A stretch of 64,000 nt of DNA, from positions 1-64,000 of the forward strand of contig NZ_AZCZ01000003.1 of the NCBI RefSeq assembly GCF_001434055.1. The letters run 5' to 3'. The stretch is from Levilactobacillus parabrevis ATCC 53295. GTDB lineage: Bacteria > Bacillota > Bacilli > Lactobacillales > Lactobacillaceae. Made by a program: the position numbers and the translations under genes. Positions 7,829 to 15,270 of the stretch are shown one piece after another; the first letter of the stretch is position 1, and each line of letters begins with the position of its first letter. A model generated the notes under the pieces. It did not search any database. It saw only the letters and a program-made list of their open reading frames with translations, and had not been told where the DNA came from.

Positions 7829-7857
7829 ATCATACCCAAGTTGGTTGAGCGATACAA
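7829..7857 (-). promoter_or_regulatory. Promoter of the 7508-7780 gene
   Basis: Minus strand: TTGTAT, 17-bp spacer, TATGAT. Confidence 0.7.
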
Positions 7858-7976
7858 CTATTAAATCGCCTCCCGAGAGTCGCCCAGTCAGTGGCAAAGA
7901 GTGGTGAGTCAACCAAGGTATCGCTTTCATCAAAAGAGTGCTAAATTAGAGAAAAATGGAAGGTTCGGTGACCAAC

Positions 7977-9167
7977 ATGCAACTATCCGAAAAGATTACG
8001 GGCAACGTTTCCCGTTCGGTCAATCCGCATGGCTTAGAACGGATGATGGCCCAGCAGATTGAAACGGTGCGGCAGCGGGGAGCCTACGCCGGGGCAAAAC
8101 GCGCGTTGATTCTTGGTGGGTCGGCCAGTTACGGCTTAGGTAGTCGACTGACAGCGGCGTTTGGACAGGGCGCTACCACGATTTCAGTCGGGTATGCGCG
8201 ACCACCCCACGATGATTTTCTCGGAGCGGCTGGCTGGTGGAATCAGGTGTATTTCAAACAGGCTGCGGAACGGGCCGGCCTCGTTGCGCAGAACTTCAAT
8301 GCCAATGTCTTTCTAAATAGTACGAAACAACTGGTGATTGACTACGTTCGGCAGCGTTTGGATGGGCCAATCGACCTGTTGGTGTATTCGATTGCGGCGC
8401 CCAAGCGGATCAATCCTGAAAATCCGGATGAGGTCTGGCGTTCCGTGATTAAGCCGATTGGTGCACCAGTTACCGATTTTTCAGTTGATTTGGAACGTGA
8501 AGAGTTGGTGAAACAAACAATAACGCCCGCAACCCCGGAAGAGATTGCAGCAACCACCCACGTCATGGGTGGTGAGGACTGGGAATTGTGGGTGACGGCG
8601 CTCAGGTCAGCTGGTGTTCTGGCACCCAATTGTAAGACAATTCTATTCTCCTATGAAGGACCGACAGCGACTGCGGCGATTTATCACGATGGGACGTTGG
8701 GGCAGGCAAAACGCGCGGCTGAAGCCAGTGCACGGCGGTTGCAGGCGAAGCTGGGTCCGACCGGTGGGGAGGCCCTGATCAGCGTGAACCGTTCAGCAAC
8801 GACTAAGGCTGCGGCGGTCATTCCGGGATTCTCGCGGTATTGCTTAGCGTTGTTACAAGCAGAACAGGTCACTGGCACCCATGAAACAACCGTAGAACAC
8901 CAAGATCGGCTGTTTCGGGACATGGTTTACGGTCGGCAGCGTCAGGTCGATGAATTGGGTCGGTTACGGCCGGATGCTTGGGAACTCGCGGCCATGACGC
9001 AAGATCAAGTTGCCCGTATTCTGCCCAAGATTACGCCCGCGACTTTCACACGAAATTTACCAGGTTACCAACAATATCGGCGGGAGTTCCGCCAGTTGAG
9101 CGGCTTTGATGTTCCGGGAGTGACCGCTGATTTTGATCTGACCGAGCTGAACCAATGGCATGACTAG
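7977..9167 (+). CDS. fabV: FabV/TER-type trans-2-enoyl-ACP(CoA) reductase
   Basis: 396 residues. The start at 7977 is chosen because MQLSEKITGNVSRSVNPHG lines up position by position with the conserved FabV N-terminus (MI-xPKIRGFICTTxHPxG); the ATG at 7956 adds seven unaligned residues. The Rossmann NADH site is LILGGSASYGLGSRLTAAF. The catalytic Y-x8-K motif is Tyr in IYHDGTLGQAK with its Lys eight residues on, and the preceding FSYEGP is also typical. The enzyme reduces trans-2-enoyl thioesters with NADH, the last step of fatty-acid elongation. No other fab gene is near, so it is an orphan that could be an auxiliary or triclosan-insensitive enoyl reductase. Confidence 0.88.
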   Translation: MQLSEKITGNVSRSVNPHGLERMMAQQIETVRQRGAYAGAKRALILGGSASYGLGSRLTAAFGQGATTISVGYARPPHDDFLGAAGWWNQVYFKQAAERAGLVAQNFNANVFLNSTKQLVIDYVRQRLDGPIDLLVYSIAAPKRINPENPDEVWRSVIKPIGAPVTDFSVDLEREELVKQTITPATPEEIAATTHVMGGEDWELWVTALRSAGVLAPNCKTILFSYEGPTATAAIYHDGTLGQAKRAAEASARRLQAKLGPTGGEALISVNRSATTKAAAVIPGFSRYCLALLQAEQVTGTHETTVEHQDRLFRDMVYGRQRQVDELGRLRPDAWELAAMTQDQVARILPKITPATFTRNLPGYQQYRREFRQLSGFDVPGVTADFDLTELNQWHD

Positions 9168-9281
9168 GTGTTCCATAAGCCCGTCATAATGCCTTTTTAG
9201 CACTAACCTTATGTAAGCGAAGCCAAATTATAATTTTCTGAGAGTCGTTGCTTTTTGCTAGGGAATCGACGAAAAAAGGTC

Positions 9282-9439
9282 TATAATACTCAGCAGTCTA
9301 TGGCGGCTTCCATTGCGAATGCGATGAGGGTGCTACATCATTTGACCGTCGATCTATGCAGTTAGTGTGGCTTAACCGCTAACCGAATCACAGACGCGTC
9401 ACAATCTAATGCTTAAAATTAAGGAGAACTTACACAACT
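9282..9439 (+). promoter_or_regulatory. -10 box and unusually long leader before the flavodoxin gene
   Basis: A TATAAT (9282-9287) without a convincing -35 is followed by about 145 bases of leader before the flavodoxin ATG. The leader has an imperfect TTAGTGTGG/CCGCTAA hairpin near 9361-9381 and a GACGCGTC palindrome at 9393-9400. I do not recognise a known riboswitch. Confidence 0.35.
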
Positions 9440-9886
9440 ATGACCCCAAATATTCAAATCGTTTTTGCCAGCATGTCAGGCCGTAACCGCGCCATTGCTG
9501 GTCACCTACAAGCACAATTGGCTTCTAAATCCCAAACTCTCGTGACCGAAATTTCTCAGGCGGATGCCTTTGAATTGCCCCAAGCGGATGCCGTCATCGT
9601 GGTGAGTTACACTTATCATGATGGTGATTTACCCGATGAGGCTCAGGATTTCTTTGAAGACCTCAAGGAAATTGACCTGGAACGCACCAAGTTCGCAGTT
9701 CTGGGTTCTAGTTCTAAAAAACACATCCACTTTGGTCGGGCCGTGGATTACTTAACGATGCAATTAAACTCCAGTAACGGCGAACAGGTAGCGGACTCCG
9801 TCAAGATCGACCAAGATCCCGATGACGCTGACTGGGCACGTGTTGATCAACTCGCACAACGCGTTTTAAAGAGCGTCGAAGATTAA
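9440..9886 (+). CDS. Flavodoxin
   Basis: 148 residues, a normal length for a short-chain flavodoxin. The FMN phosphate loop is in the N-terminal strand-loop-helix IVFASMSGRNRAIAGHL (the usual T/S-rich loop reads ASMSGRN). The flavin-binding loops are VVSYTYHDGDLPDEAQDFFEDL and the FAVLGSSSKKHIHFGRAVDYL segment. AAGGAGA lies before the ATG. It carries low-potential electrons in the cytoplasm; the partner is unknown. The following acetyltransferase begins 28 bases after the stop and shares the transcript. Confidence 0.85.
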   Translation: MTPNIQIVFASMSGRNRAIAGHLQAQLASKSQTLVTEISQADAFELPQADAVIVVSYTYHDGDLPDEAQDFFEDLKEIDLERTKFAVLGSSSKKHIHFGRAVDYLTMQLNSSNGEQVADSVKIDQDPDDADWARVDQLAQRVLKSVED

Positions 9887-9914
9887 TCGGAAAATTTAAC
9901 GAGGTGAAACCAGT

Positions 9915-10433
9915 ATGTACTTACGTAAAGCAAAACCAGAAGAAATCGATTTAGTGTGTGACATCATTGAAGATGGCAAGAAGCAACTCGCTGATGCCGG
10001 AATCGACCAATGGCAAAATAACTATCCCAACCGCGCCGTCATCAAAGGTGACATTGAGGACGGTCGGGCCGTTATTTATAACAGTGATGACCACGAAACG
10101 TTAGGGGTCGCCGCTGTGATCGAAGCACCGGACCACGCCTACGACACGATGAAGGGAGAATGGCTTTCCGACACCAAGGCATACGTCACGGTTCATCGGG
10201 TCGCTATCTTCTCGCATCATCAGGGTAACGGCTACGCCTCGCAGCTCTTCCGGGACCTCTTCGACTACATCGACGAGCACCATCCCGCGGCACGGAGCAT
10301 CCGAATTGATACCCACCGGGACAACTTGAAGATGCAACACTTGATCGAAAAGTTTGGTTTCAAAAAGGTTGGCCAAATCGACGGCGTCTACCACCCAGAC
10401 GATGTCTGCTTCGTTTACGAAAAGCTTATCTAG
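9915..10433 (+). CDS. GNAT-family N-acetyltransferase
   Basis: 172 residues. Acetyl-CoA-dependent GNAT fold: N-terminal YLRKAKPEEIDLVCDIIEDGK strand-helix, central VTVHRVAIFSHHQGNGYASQLF with the motif A pyrophosphate loop (Q-G-N-G-Y-A), then RIDTHRDNLKMQHLIEKFGFKKVGQI as motif B. The substrate is not predictable. GAGGTGAAA lies upstream of the ATG. It is second in a two-gene transcript with flavodoxin, ending at the terminator at 10511. Confidence 0.85.
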   Translation: MYLRKAKPEEIDLVCDIIEDGKKQLADAGIDQWQNNYPNRAVIKGDIEDGRAVIYNSDDHETLGVAAVIEAPDHAYDTMKGEWLSDTKAYVTVHRVAIFSHHQGNGYASQLFRDLFDYIDEHHPAARSIRIDTHRDNLKMQHLIEKFGFKKVGQIDGVYHPDDVCFVYEKLI

Positions 10434-10510
10434 GTAGGGTTGGCGGGAAACCGTTAGTCACCAAACGAACCGGGCTTAACAAAATATTTATACGAAAAAA
10501 TAATTTTAAC

Positions 10511-10553
10511 GGAAGCCGTTACCGGTCTAGTGCCGGCGGTGGCTTCTTTTTTT
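10511..10553 (+). terminator. Terminator of the flavodoxin-GNAT transcript
   Basis: GAAGCCGTTACCGG pairs with CCGGCGGTGGCTTC, followed by seven T. Confidence 0.9.
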
Positions 10554-10618
10554 ATACATCAAGTTTGAATAAACGCCGCCGTTGCGGCATAATTGGGATT
10601 GGAATTTGTGAATACTTT

Positions 10619-10661
10619 CCTGGGAGCTTAAAAAGCAGTTGCTTAATTGCTCAGAACCAGG
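10619..10661 (+). promoter_or_regulatory. Nested hairpin in the leader of the amino-acid permease
   Basis: CCTGG (10619-10623) pairs with CCAGG (10657-10661), GAGC with GCTC and AAGC with GCTT, forming one stem with symmetric internal loops about 75 bases before the permease start. No T-tract follows. Function unknown. Confidence 0.4.
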
Positions 10662-10736
10662 TAGCATATTCTCATATACTTTTAATCTTTAAACTGAATA
10701 ATCCCTGATAATAGGGGATAGAAAGAAGGAATTAGA

Positions 10737-12107
10737 TTGCAAAGAAGACTAAGCGCACGCCAAATGCAGATGATTGCGTTGGGCGGAACGATCGGCGTTG
10801 GATTATTTATGGGGTCTGGTTCCACAATCAAGTGGACGGGACCTTCCGTCCTCATCGCCTATATTATCTCCGGTGTTTTCTTATACTTAATTATGCGGGC
10901 CTTGGGGGAAATGCTCTACGTTCACCCCACAACCGGGTCCTTCTCAACTTTTGCTTCCGAATACATGCACCCAGTTTTTGGGTATCTCACGGCTTGGAGT
11001 AATATCTTCCAATTCATTGTCGTTGGGATGAGTGAAATGATTGCTTTGGGCGGTTACTTCCGTTTCTGGTGGCCGAACTTGCCGGACTGGATTCCTGGTC
11101 TAGTGGCGATTACCTTTCTATGTATCGCTAACTTGATTTCGGTCAAGATGTTTGGGGAGTTGGAATTCTGGTTCGCCCTGATCAAAGTGGTCACGATTGT
11201 GCTGATGATCATTGCTGGCCTAGGGGTCATCCTCTTTGGTTTTGGGAATGGCGGTCACGCGGTCGGTATCAGTAACCTGTGGACGCATGGTGGTTTCTTC
11301 ACCGGTGGCGCCAAAGGGTTTATCTTCGCGTTGGCTATTGTGCTAGCGTCGTATCAGGGGATTGAGTTGATCGGGGTCACGGCTGGTGAAGCCGAGAACC
11401 CCCAGCACACGCTGGTGACGGCGATTCGGTCAACGGTTGCCCGAATCCTGATCTTTTACGTGGGGGCCATCTTCGTTATCGTCAGCATTTACCCATGGAA
11501 CCAATTGAATCAGATTGGGTCACCCTTCGTGCAGACGTTTGCTAAGATTGGGATCACTGCAGCTGCTTCGATCATTAACTTCGTGGTGATCACGGCCGCA
11601 CTGTCCGGGTCGAACTCCGGGATTTACAGTGCCAGTCGGATGGCGTTTACCTTGGCGGAAAAGCAACAGTTGCCACGAAAAGTGACGCTGCTGAATCGTC
11701 ATGGGGTGCCCGTATATGCCGTTATCGCGATTTCTATCGGGATCGGTATCGGGGTCGTGTTGAACGTGGTCTTACCGATGTTCTTCAAGGATGCCAGCCA
11801 GATTTTCGTTATGGTTTACAGTTCCAGTGTTCTACCCGGTATGGTGCCGTGGTTTGTGATTCTGATCAGTGAGATTGAATTCCGTAAGCAAAATCCAAAG
11901 GAAATGGCTACCCATCCGTTCAAGATGCCGTTTGCGCCGTGGTCGAACTACGTAACGCTGGTCTTCCTGGCGATTACGCTGATCTTTATGTTCCTGAATC
12001 CTGAGACGCGGGTATCGATCCTGGTTGGGGTGGTCTTCCTGGCTATCATGACCATCATCTACTTCAGAAAGTACCAACCCCGCGAAAACGAGGAAAAGAC
12101 TTTATAA
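10737..12107 (+). CDS. Amino-acid permease, APC superfamily (AAT type)
   Basis: 456 residues, normal for the family. Starts at TTG, 10 bases after GAAGGA; no ATG gives the conserved N-terminus. The family signature is [35 protein letters not shown] at the first membrane segment, followed by the [24 protein letters not shown] region. Twelve transmembrane segments are expected from the hydrophobicity, ending near 440. It is a proton-coupled amino-acid importer; specificity is not evident. It is a single gene behind a 180-base leader with a nested hairpin, and repeat R1 begins 13 bases after its stop. Confidence 0.88.
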   Translation: MQRRLSARQMQMIALGGTIGVGLFMGSGSTIKWTGPSVLIAYIISGVFLYLIMRALGEMLYVHPTTGSFSTFASEYMHPVFGYLTAWSNIFQFIVVGMSEMIALGGYFRFWWPNLPDWIPGLVAITFLCIANLISVKMFGELEFWFALIKVVTIVLMIIAGLGVILFGFGNGGHAVGISNLWTHGGFFTGGAKGFIFALAIVLASYQGIELIGVTAGEAENPQHTLVTAIRSTVARILIFYVGAIFVIVSIYPWNQLNQIGSPFVQTFAKIGITAAASIINFVVITAALSGSNSGIYSASRMAFTLAEKQQLPRKVTLLNRHGVPVYAVIAISIGIGIGVVLNVVLPMFFKDASQIFVMVYSSSVLPGMVPWFVILISEIEFRKQNPKEMATHPFKMPFAPWSNYVTLVFLAITLIFMFLNPETRVSILVGVVFLAIMTIIYFRKYQPRENEEKTL

Positions 12108-12120
12108 CTGACCAACAATC

Positions 12121-12303
12121 GTCGCCTGCGGCTGCCAGAATTCTGCCTGCTGTGGGGACCGGTCCAAGCCAAAGGGCGGTCTTGAACCTCGACTTGAAGC
12201 CGTCAAAGTTCAGCCGTCTTCAAGCTCGTCCCATGACCTAACCTGGCCTAAAACGCCAGCTAAGGTCATCGTCACGGCCGGCGCCATCCTGTCCTCCTCC
12301 GGC
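12121..12303 (-). repeat. Structured repeat family I, copy R1 (full)
   Basis: Read on the minus strand it runs from GCCGGAGGAGG to GCCGCAGGCGAC. P1: CAGGAT with ATTCTG. P2: ATGACCTTAGCTGGC with GCCAGGTTAGGTCAT, 13 of 15 paired. Core: GGGAC with GTCCCC. P3: CTTGAAG with CTTCAAG. P4: GGTTCAAG with CTTGGACC. P2 uses quite different bases from the other copies yet still pairs. Confidence 0.85.
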
Positions 12304-12377
12304 GGGACAGTCGTTAGTCAGGTAATTGTCTGTCATCGCTGGGGAATTGCATCGTTTTTTAATAATCGTAAATCATC

Positions 12378-12428
12378 AATAGTCAGCTAGTCGTGACACA
12401 ATTTGTGTTGGATTAGCTGGCTATTTTT
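12378..12428 (+). terminator. Terminator-like hairpin after the permease and repeat R1
   Basis: AATAGTCAGCTA pairs with TAGCTGGCTATT, with an inner CACAA/TTGTG stem, followed by TTTA. Repeat R1 would therefore lie inside the permease 3' UTR. Confidence 0.6.
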
Positions 12429-12611
12429 AGTTGAAAATGACTATAATATCTTTAGCGTGTTTCAATTGATCTTGAAGTTGAACGGATACTTACCCGAAAT
12501 GAACGGTCAGTTTTCGTTGGTAGAGCGTCCAAATTTGCACGGATTTTAGGTGTGATTTTATCCAAATTTGGCAGGATTTACCGTCAAAAATCGAAGGAAA
12601 TGGGGCAAATT

Positions 12612-13274
12612 ATGAGTCGTCCAGGGAATTATGGTAAGTCGAGTCGTCTCAAACAGTTGCGGCAAATTCGGCGGCGTAAACAGCAACAAACCAGTCGCAC
12701 CATTGGCTGGGACCAGGTTGAGGACTTTTTGCTCGGCCGCTATCACTTGGTGCAGGGGAGCAAGCTCCCGCCAATCGTTGATGCCACCGTCCAGCGCTTC
12801 TTCAGTGAATGGCTCCAGACGGCGCTGGCTCAGGGTGAAGGCCAGGTTCAGTGGGACGTCACAGCCCTAACGGCGACAACCCTACAACGTATCGGCAATC
12901 AGGTGCCGTGGCAGTTCTACGGGCTACTGGCCGGACAGGCGCTGCGGTGGCAACGGCTGCTCGTACGTGAAGGCCCAGTCGTACCGTTAGCGACGCCACG
13001 TCAGATCATCTCACCGCTCAGCGAAGCCGCATGGCAACAGCTTTTGGCCGACCAATTGGCGGTGAACTTATTAACGGTCAGCGCGGTCTCTGTGACCGTC
13101 AAACAACGCCAGCAATTGGCAGGTAGCTTTCTAGTCGCCAATCAGCTCCAATGGCCTGCCGTAGCGGCGCTATTTGCGCCCTTAGGTTTCCAGGTAACGC
13201 CGGGAACCGATCAAAAGACTACTCAGTGGCTTAATGATTTAAGGGGCTTAACGGTGGGCGATTTCCATCACTAA
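12612..13274 (+). CDS. Uncharacterised Gln/Leu-rich cytoplasmic protein
   Basis: 220 residues from the ATG at 12612 (AAGGAAATGGGG upstream); an in-frame ATG at 12552 would add 20 basic residues. I recognise no domain. The N-terminus is very basic (MSRPGNYGKSSRLKQLRQIRRRKQQQ), as in a nucleic-acid-binding tail. The rest is mostly helical, rich in Gln, Leu and Trp, with no membrane segment or signal peptide. Codon usage resembles neighbouring genes and a terminator follows 13 bases after the stop, so it looks like a real gene. Confidence 0.6.
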   Translation: MSRPGNYGKSSRLKQLRQIRRRKQQQTSRTIGWDQVEDFLLGRYHLVQGSKLPPIVDATVQRFFSEWLQTALAQGEGQVQWDVTALTATTLQRIGNQVPWQFYGLLAGQALRWQRLLVREGPVVPLATPRQIISPLSEAAWQQLLADQLAVNLLTVSAVSVTVKQRQQLAGSFLVANQLQWPAVAALFAPLGFQVTPGTDQKTTQWLNDLRGLTVGDFHH

Positions 13275-13287
13275 GTGACTAGGTACG

Positions 13288-13316
13288 AAAGGTCGGCGAA
13301 AAGCTGGCCTTTTTAT
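13288..13316 (+). terminator. Terminator of the 12612-13274 gene
   Basis: AAAGGTCGGC with GCTGGCCTTT (two wobbles), followed by TTTTTATTT. Confidence 0.8.
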
Positions 13317-13468
13317 TTACCACCGGGTATCATCATCTAGTGAATCAAGCATGTAGAGACAAGTAAGACACGGCTTCGGACAGACGGCTGGTGAACAAGG
13401 TGGCCAGCACGGAATAATTTAGTCTGTAACGTCACGGGTGGCTTAGCCATTACCGGGGCCATCCATGT

Positions 13469-13498
13469 TTGCTAAAACGGGTAATCGGGAGGTATAAA
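13469..13498 (+). promoter_or_regulatory. Promoter of the WxL surface cluster
   Basis: TTGCTA, 18-bp spacer, TATAAA; the first WxL start codon is 27 bases downstream. Confidence 0.65.
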
Positions 13499-13524
13499 TT
13501 TAGCAAATATGAGGAGTGAGTATC

Positions 13525-14166
13525 ATGACTCGAAAGTTAATGAAGGCTACATTGCTATGTGGTGTTGCAGCCTTAGCACTGGGCATCGGTGCGGTACCAG
13601 CCTATGCGGTAACGACCGACACGTCGAGTAGCGACAGTGATAGCAGTAGTAGTGTAGGTCCAACCTCACAAACGACTACGACCACGGCTGAATTCGATAC
13701 GAGTTCCACCGCAGCGATTGCACTGGACTCGGCACCTAATATCGGATTTGGCGCCAACGCCACCCCAAACGGCAAAATTGATATGACGTATAACGCAACA
13801 ACGGCGGACAATCCAGTTGAAGTATCCAACCCTGGGTTACCAAGTGGGTGGAATGTTCAAGTGAAGAATACGCCGTTTACGGACGCTGGTGGGGACACTC
13901 TGAAGGGCGCCGTCCTTTCATTGGGTGAACCTGACATCGCGGCTGCCAACACGGGCAACCCATCCACGGCACCAACGGCTTCAGCATTTAAGCTGGACGG
14001 TACCGGAACTAACGAACTTATCTACAGCGCTGTTGCTAAGGGCGGTTTAGGAATCTGGGATGCCAACTACGGTTTGGCTGAAGTTTCATTGGCGGTACCA
14101 GCAGGGCAACTTGGTGGGGTCTACACGTCAACGATGACTTGGCAGCTAAACGATACGCCACAATGA
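13525..14166 (+). CDS. Small WxL-domain cell-surface protein
   Basis: 213 residues from the ATG at 13525, eight bases after GAGGAG; an in-frame GTG at 13516 overlaps that site. Signal peptide 1-29 (cut after AYA). A Ser/Thr/Asp linker (30-60) leads to one WxL domain. The second, C-terminal WxL motif is canonical (MTWQLNDTPQ), but the first reads SGWNVQVK, with Val in place of Leu. WxL domains bind peptidoglycan non-covalently, and small WxL proteins are exported with a DUF916 partner, here the next gene. Start of a three-gene operon. Confidence 0.85.
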   Translation: MTRKLMKATLLCGVAALALGIGAVPAYAVTTDTSSSDSDSSSSVGPTSQTTTTTAEFDTSSTAAIALDSAPNIGFGANATPNGKIDMTYNATTADNPVEVSNPGLPSGWNVQVKNTPFTDAGGDTLKGAVLSLGEPDIAAANTGNPSTAPTASAFKLDGTGTNELIYSAVAKGGLGIWDANYGLAEVSLAVPAGQLGGVYTSTMTWQLNDTPQ

Positions 14167-14223
14167 GTTAGTCGTTGATTTGTGTCGTTAGCGTGTCATT
14201 GTGTGATGAGGGGGGCGTATGTG

Positions 14224-15258
14224 ATGAAGCGTGGATGGAAGATCTTACTGACAATTAGTCTCGCGTTAGTTGCGATGATTTGGAGTTTGCCCACGGCACA
14301 AGCTGCCAAGACGGCGGAAAATAATGTGGGTTATACAGTCCGGCCGGTATTACCGGCGAATCAGATCACGAAAAAGGTGTCGTATTTTGATTTACGGGTC
14401 AAGCCGGGTCAAACACAACACCTACAGGTCGTGGTCGCCAACACCAGTAACCGGACGCAGAAGTTTCGCATCAGCGTGAATCAGGCAGTCACTAATAATA
14501 ATGGGGTCATCGATTATAGTCAGCTTAGCCCGAAGCGGGATTCGTCCTTGAAGGTGGGCATTGCCGATGTCTTTACCAAGAACGCCACCCAAACCGTGAC
14601 GGTTCCGGCAAATGGACAGAAGCAGGTCAGTCTGAGCTATACGATGCCCGCAAAGAAGATTCGTGGCGTTATTTTGGGCGGCATTTATATCGCCCAATTG
14701 AATCCTGAGAACGCGAAGTCTGACGGTCAGATCATGATCAAGAATGCATTTGCGTATGCTATTGGGTTGTCCCTGCAAGAGGGGGCGACCGTGAAGCCCG
14801 ATCTCCGGTTAGATCGGGTCGCAACTGCGCAGATCAACGCCCGGAATTACGTGACGGCCAACCTGCAGAATTTTCAACCCGGAATTCTACAGAAGTTGAC
14901 CGTTAACGCCCGGGTGACCAAGGCGGGCAGTAACCAGACCCTGCTGTCACAGAAGCAGGGACAGATGGGGATGGCGCCGAACAGTAATTTTAACTTTGGG
15001 ATTCCTTGGGGTAACGAGGCCTTAGTTGCTGGCAACTATACGTTGTACTTGACGGCGAAATCCGGTGATCAACAGTGGCAGTTCGTCCGCAACTTCGCGA
15101 TCAACGGTCCAACCATCAAGCGGCTGAACCGGCACGCCTTAACTCCGACCCAACCAAATTACCTGTTGTACCTGTTACTGGTACTCTTGATCGTCATCCT
15201 GTTAGCCATTATTGGCTATCTCATCTATCGTAACCGACACACACCCGACACGAAGTAA
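14224..15258 (+). CDS. DUF916/DUF3324 membrane-anchored WxL-partner protein
   Basis: 344 residues; the ATG at 14224 follows GAGGGGGG and begins a signal peptide (MKRGWKILLTISLALVAMIWSLPTAQA-A in two blocks). Residues 35-160 are DUF916 (the peptidoglycan-binding WxL-interacting domain: YFDLRVKPGQTQHLQVVVANTS). Residues 170-300 are DUF3324 (host-binding-like beta domain). A C-terminal transmembrane helix (about 312-334) has a basic cytoplasmic tail. It probably holds WxL proteins at the cell surface. It lies between two WxL genes, as in csc clusters; the LPxTG member of such clusters is absent here. Confidence 0.88.
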   Translation: MKRGWKILLTISLALVAMIWSLPTAQAAKTAENNVGYTVRPVLPANQITKKVSYFDLRVKPGQTQHLQVVVANTSNRTQKFRISVNQAVTNNNGVIDYSQLSPKRDSSLKVGIADVFTKNATQTVTVPANGQKQVSLSYTMPAKKIRGVILGGIYIAQLNPENAKSDGQIMIKNAFAYAIGLSLQEGATVKPDLRLDRVATAQINARNYVTANLQNFQPGILQKLTVNARVTKAGSNQTLLSQKQGQMGMAPNSNFNFGIPWGNEALVAGNYTLYLTAKSGDQQWQFVRNFAINGPTIKRLNRHALTPTQPNYLLYLLLVLLIVILLAIIGYLIYRNRHTPDTK

Positions 15259-15270
15259 GGAGGAATTACG

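Noticed and set aside
7781..7933. 51-residue N-terminal extension of the second small exported protein
   Set aside because: Would bury the promoter at 7829-7857 and lacks a ribosome binding site; the internal ATG has one and a good signal peptide.
9282..9439. FMN or TPP riboswitch before flavodoxin
   Set aside because: None of the conserved sequence blocks of those riboswitches is present.
12121..12303. Family I repeats as intrinsic terminators
   Set aside because: They have several helices but no T-tract, and separate classical terminators are present near most of them.
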